64,000 nt of DNA from Rhizobium rhizoryzae (GTDB lineage Bacteria; Pseudomonadota; Alphaproteobacteria; Rhizobiales; Rhizobiaceae): positions 62,001-126,000 of the forward strand of contig NZ_CP049248.1 of the NCBI RefSeq assembly GCF_011046895.1, given 5' to 3'. Numbering within the stretch: position 1 is the stretch's first letter; each line of letters starts with the position of its first letter. The position numbers were made by a program, and so were the translations under genes. The notes under the pieces were generated by a model. That model was not told the DNA's origin, did no database searches, and saw only the letters and a list, made by a program, of their open reading frames with translations. This document shows, piece after piece, positions 62,373 to 64,000 of this stretch.

Positions 62373-63557
62373 ATGAAGATTTCCACAAAAGGCGCTTTGT
62401 CTGCGCTCTCAATCGTTTTACTGTCTGGCTGCACAACGCTGCCTCGGTCGGGGCCTGATCAGGAAGCTGTGGACTCTCAGGCAACCGTTAAAGTTGAAAG
62501 TGTCGACCGCAAAGTCGGCATCGACTATGCGCTGGTCGACATCAACAAGACGGTGCTGGCCTATGCGGACAAGACGGTCAATTCCAGCTTGAGCGGCACT
62601 TTTGGCGGCGGTCGCGGCGGTCCTCCGCAAATCGTGCTGGGTGTGGGCGATGTGGTCCAGGTGGCGATTTTCGAAGCGCAATCCGGCGGCCTGTTTATTC
62701 CAGCCGATGCGGGCTCGCGCCCGGGCAACTATATCAGCCTGCCCAAGCAGACGATCGATCGCGAAGGCAATATTACCGTGCCTTATGCTGGCAAGGTCAA
62801 AGCCTCCGGTCGCCCCGTCGATCAGGTTCAGCTCGATATCGCGTCGCGTTTGGCCAATCGCGCCATTGAGCCGCAAGTGGTGATCTCGATTGATCAAAGC
62901 CGCTCGATGGAAGCTTCGGTCCTGGGTGACGTCAAGACCCCGAAGAAGATCGAACTGAGCCCGGCGGGCGAACGTATTCTCGATTTGATTTCCGAAGCCG
63001 GTGGCTTGAGCGCTCCGGGCACGGAAACAACGGTTACTCTTCAGCGCCGCAGCCGCTCTGTCACCGTTCCCTATGACGTGGTCTCCAAGACACCGGCCGA
63101 AAACATCTATGCTCAGCCCGGCGATACGCTGATCGTCAACCGTGAACGCAGAACCTTCCTTGCCTTTGGCGTTACAGGCGAAAGCGGTCGTTACGACTTC
63201 GACGATTCCAACCTGACCCTGGGCGATGCGCTGGCCAAGGCTGGCGGTCTTCTGGATGACAAGGCCGAACCACAGGCTGTTCTGGTTTACCGTATCGTCG
63301 ACAAGGACTTCCTGCATAAGATCGGTGTCAATACGCAAGGCTTTACGTCAAAGGACGTGCCGGTCATCTTCCGGGCCAATTTGCGCGATCCGTCCGGCTT
63401 CTTCATGGCGCAGAAGTTCCCGATGCAGAACAAGGACGTGATTTATGTCTCGACTTCGCCTTCGGTTGAATTCCTGAAGTTCCTGACGATCGTCAACTCC
63501 GCAACGTCTTCGGCTTCCAATATTGCCGATACACGTCGCTCGATCCGCAATAGATAA
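62373..63557 (+). CDS. polysaccharide export outer-membrane lipoprotein (Wza/OPX family)
   Basis: A 394-residue outer-membrane export protein. The lipobox is in IVLLSGCTTL, with the lipidated Cys near residue 21. A Poly_export domain follows (LGVGDVVQVAIFE, then PYAGKVKASGRPVDQVQLDIASRL and PQVVISI). After it come two SLBB-type repeats (SVLGDVKTPKKIEL, ILDLISEAGGL; FLAFGVTGESGRYDF, LGDALAKAGGL). It forms the channel for capsule or exopolysaccharide export. Its position beside a Wzy-like gene fits a Wzx/Wzy pathway. Confidence 0.92.
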   Translation: MKISTKGALSALSIVLLSGCTTLPRSGPDQEAVDSQATVKVESVDRKVGIDYALVDINKTVLAYADKTVNSSLSGTFGGGRGGPPQIVLGVGDVVQVAIFEAQSGGLFIPADAGSRPGNYISLPKQTIDREGNITVPYAGKVKASGRPVDQVQLDIASRLANRAIEPQVVISIDQSRSMEASVLGDVKTPKKIELSPAGERILDLISEAGGLSAPGTETTVTLQRRSRSVTVPYDVVSKTPAENIYAQPGDTLIVNRERRTFLAFGVTGESGRYDFDDSNLTLGDALAKAGGLLDDKAEPQAVLVYRIVDKDFLHKIGVNTQGFTSKDVPVIFRANLRDPSGFFMAQKFPMQNKDVIYVSTSPSVEFLKFLTIVNSATSSASNIADTRRSIRNR

Positions 63558-63567
63558 GTCTGAAGTC

Positions 63568-63590
63568 AAGCGGCGTAACCTGCGCCGCTT
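63568..63590 (+). terminator. hairpin after the Wza-like gene
   Basis: An 8-bp inverted repeat (AAGCGGCG/CGCCGCTT) with a 7-base loop lies 10 bases after the stop. It has no T-run, so it may be a weak terminator or an mRNA-stabilising end. Confidence 0.5.
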
Positions 63591-63701
63591 AACCAAAAAG
63601 GCGAGAAATAAAGCAACGCAACCGGTTTTGCCAATTTTTAGCTTGTGTCGTAAGTCACGATTCGACATGGTTACGGGAAATTTACACTCTGGAGCAGTGT
63701 C

Positions 63702-64000
63702 ATGAATAACACCTCAAGAATTCTTGCCCTGCTTTTCTCAGGCGCAGCGATGACCGCTGCCGGGGCAAGCTTTGCGCAGCAGGCAAATGCGCCTGCAGCA
63801 ACAACACCTGCGGCAACGCAGACCCAGCCGGTTGCGCCGCTGACGCTGGCTGCGTTTTTGACGAACCCGCAGGCGCTTTTGCAAATCGCAACCGCTGACA
63901 TGAAGCCGCTCGTGCAGCAGCTTCTTGCTGAAGCGGCCGCTGCCAACAAGATGACGGAAGCGATGACGGCCATGCAGCTTGCAGCCGCGGCGGCAAGCCC
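63702..64000 (+). CDS. secreted protein, unknown (3' end outside window)
   Basis: The first 99 codons of a gene cut by the window end. A signal peptide (MNNTSRILALLFSGAAMTAAGASFA) is followed by an Ala/Thr/Gln/Pro-rich linker and an Ala-rich helical part (LTLAAFLTNPQALLQIATADMKPLVQQLLAEAAA). GGAG lies 7 bases upstream of ATG 63702. It follows the export gene, so it may be an accessory of the polysaccharide locus. Confidence 0.7.
   Translation, partial: MNNTSRILALLFSGAAMTAAGASFAQQANAPAATTPAATQTQPVAPLTLAAFLTNPQALLQIATADMKPLVQQLLAEAAAANKMTEAMTAMQLAAAAAS

Overview
The window reads as a chromosomal segment of an alphaproteobacterium of the Rhizobiaceae (Rhizobium/Agrobacterium group). Signs are a fused SecDF, a CspA-type cold shock gene followed by a DUF6481 gene, a tRNA-Ser(CGA), DUF4214/RTX-type exported proteins, a bacterial transglutaminase-like cysteine peptidase, two copies of a hairpin-rich intergenic repeat of a type I associate with rhizobia, and surface-polysaccharide genes at both ends. 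Species cannot be fixed from sequence reading alone.

Region 1 (1-15841) is a surface-polysaccharide locus: the end of a VpsF-like membrane protein, a GINT1-N-like propeller protein, a nucleotide-sugar 6-dehydrogenase, two GT4 glycosyltransferases, a heparinase II/III-type lyase, a Wzx-like flippase, a CapK-like adenylating enzyme, a secreted GH5 hydrolase, a membrane fatty-acid hydroxylase/sterol desaturase family protein, a CelD/BcsL-type acetyltransferase and UDP-galactopyranose mutase (glf).

Region 2 (15903-23066) holds two large proteins sharing an N-terminal DUF4214 module. One is a subtilisin-like protease with P-domain and RTX repeats, the other a 943-residue S-layer/adhesin-like RTX protein. 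Between them lie an XRE regulator and a 128-residue protein made of two copies of one HTH-like unit. A broken second copy of the XRE regulator's C-terminal half follows the adhesin. SecDF, a doubtful small exported protein and a YigZ/IMPACT protein come next (23116-26850).

Region 3 (27397-43758) is the most unusual. Three proteins of about 464, 776 and 1550 residues consist almost entirely of an eight-residue repeat of the form I-x-A-L-S/T-S/T-x-Q. Next to the first is an OGT/SPINDLY-type GT41 glycosyltransferase with TPRs, then a small set of genes for an activated (phospho)sugar or phospho-polyol: an unknown protein, a GDPD-like protein, a HAD phosphatase, a fused double nucleotidyltransferase and a single degenerate nucleotidyltransferase. 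The inferred reading is a cytoplasmic O-glycosylation system acting on exported Ser/Thr-rich repeat proteins.

Region 4 (44001-48067) is ordinary housekeeping: an ABC1 kinase, a secreted SnoaL-like protein, a conserved unknown, cspA, DUF6481 and DUF2322.

Region 5 (48173-55285) is a one-directional cluster headed by an amino-acid permease and ending in a nitric oxide synthase oxygenase domain protein. Between them are an NnrU/MddA-like membrane protein, an unknown protein with an HDxxH motif, a short-chain dehydrogenase and an adenylate-forming enzyme. NOS is rare in alphaproteobacteria, and the set looks like a small biosynthetic cluster that uses arginine-derived NO or hydroxyarginine.

Region 6 (55554-60335) contains a DUF6880 protein, then decay products (frameshifted integrase end, frameshifted LuxR regulator, ends of two transposases) beside tRNA-Ser, a small secreted protein and the transglutaminase-like peptidase. 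Region 7 (60759-64000) starts another polysaccharide locus: an O-antigen ligase/polymerase, a Wza-like export lipoprotein and the start of a secreted protein cut by the window end.
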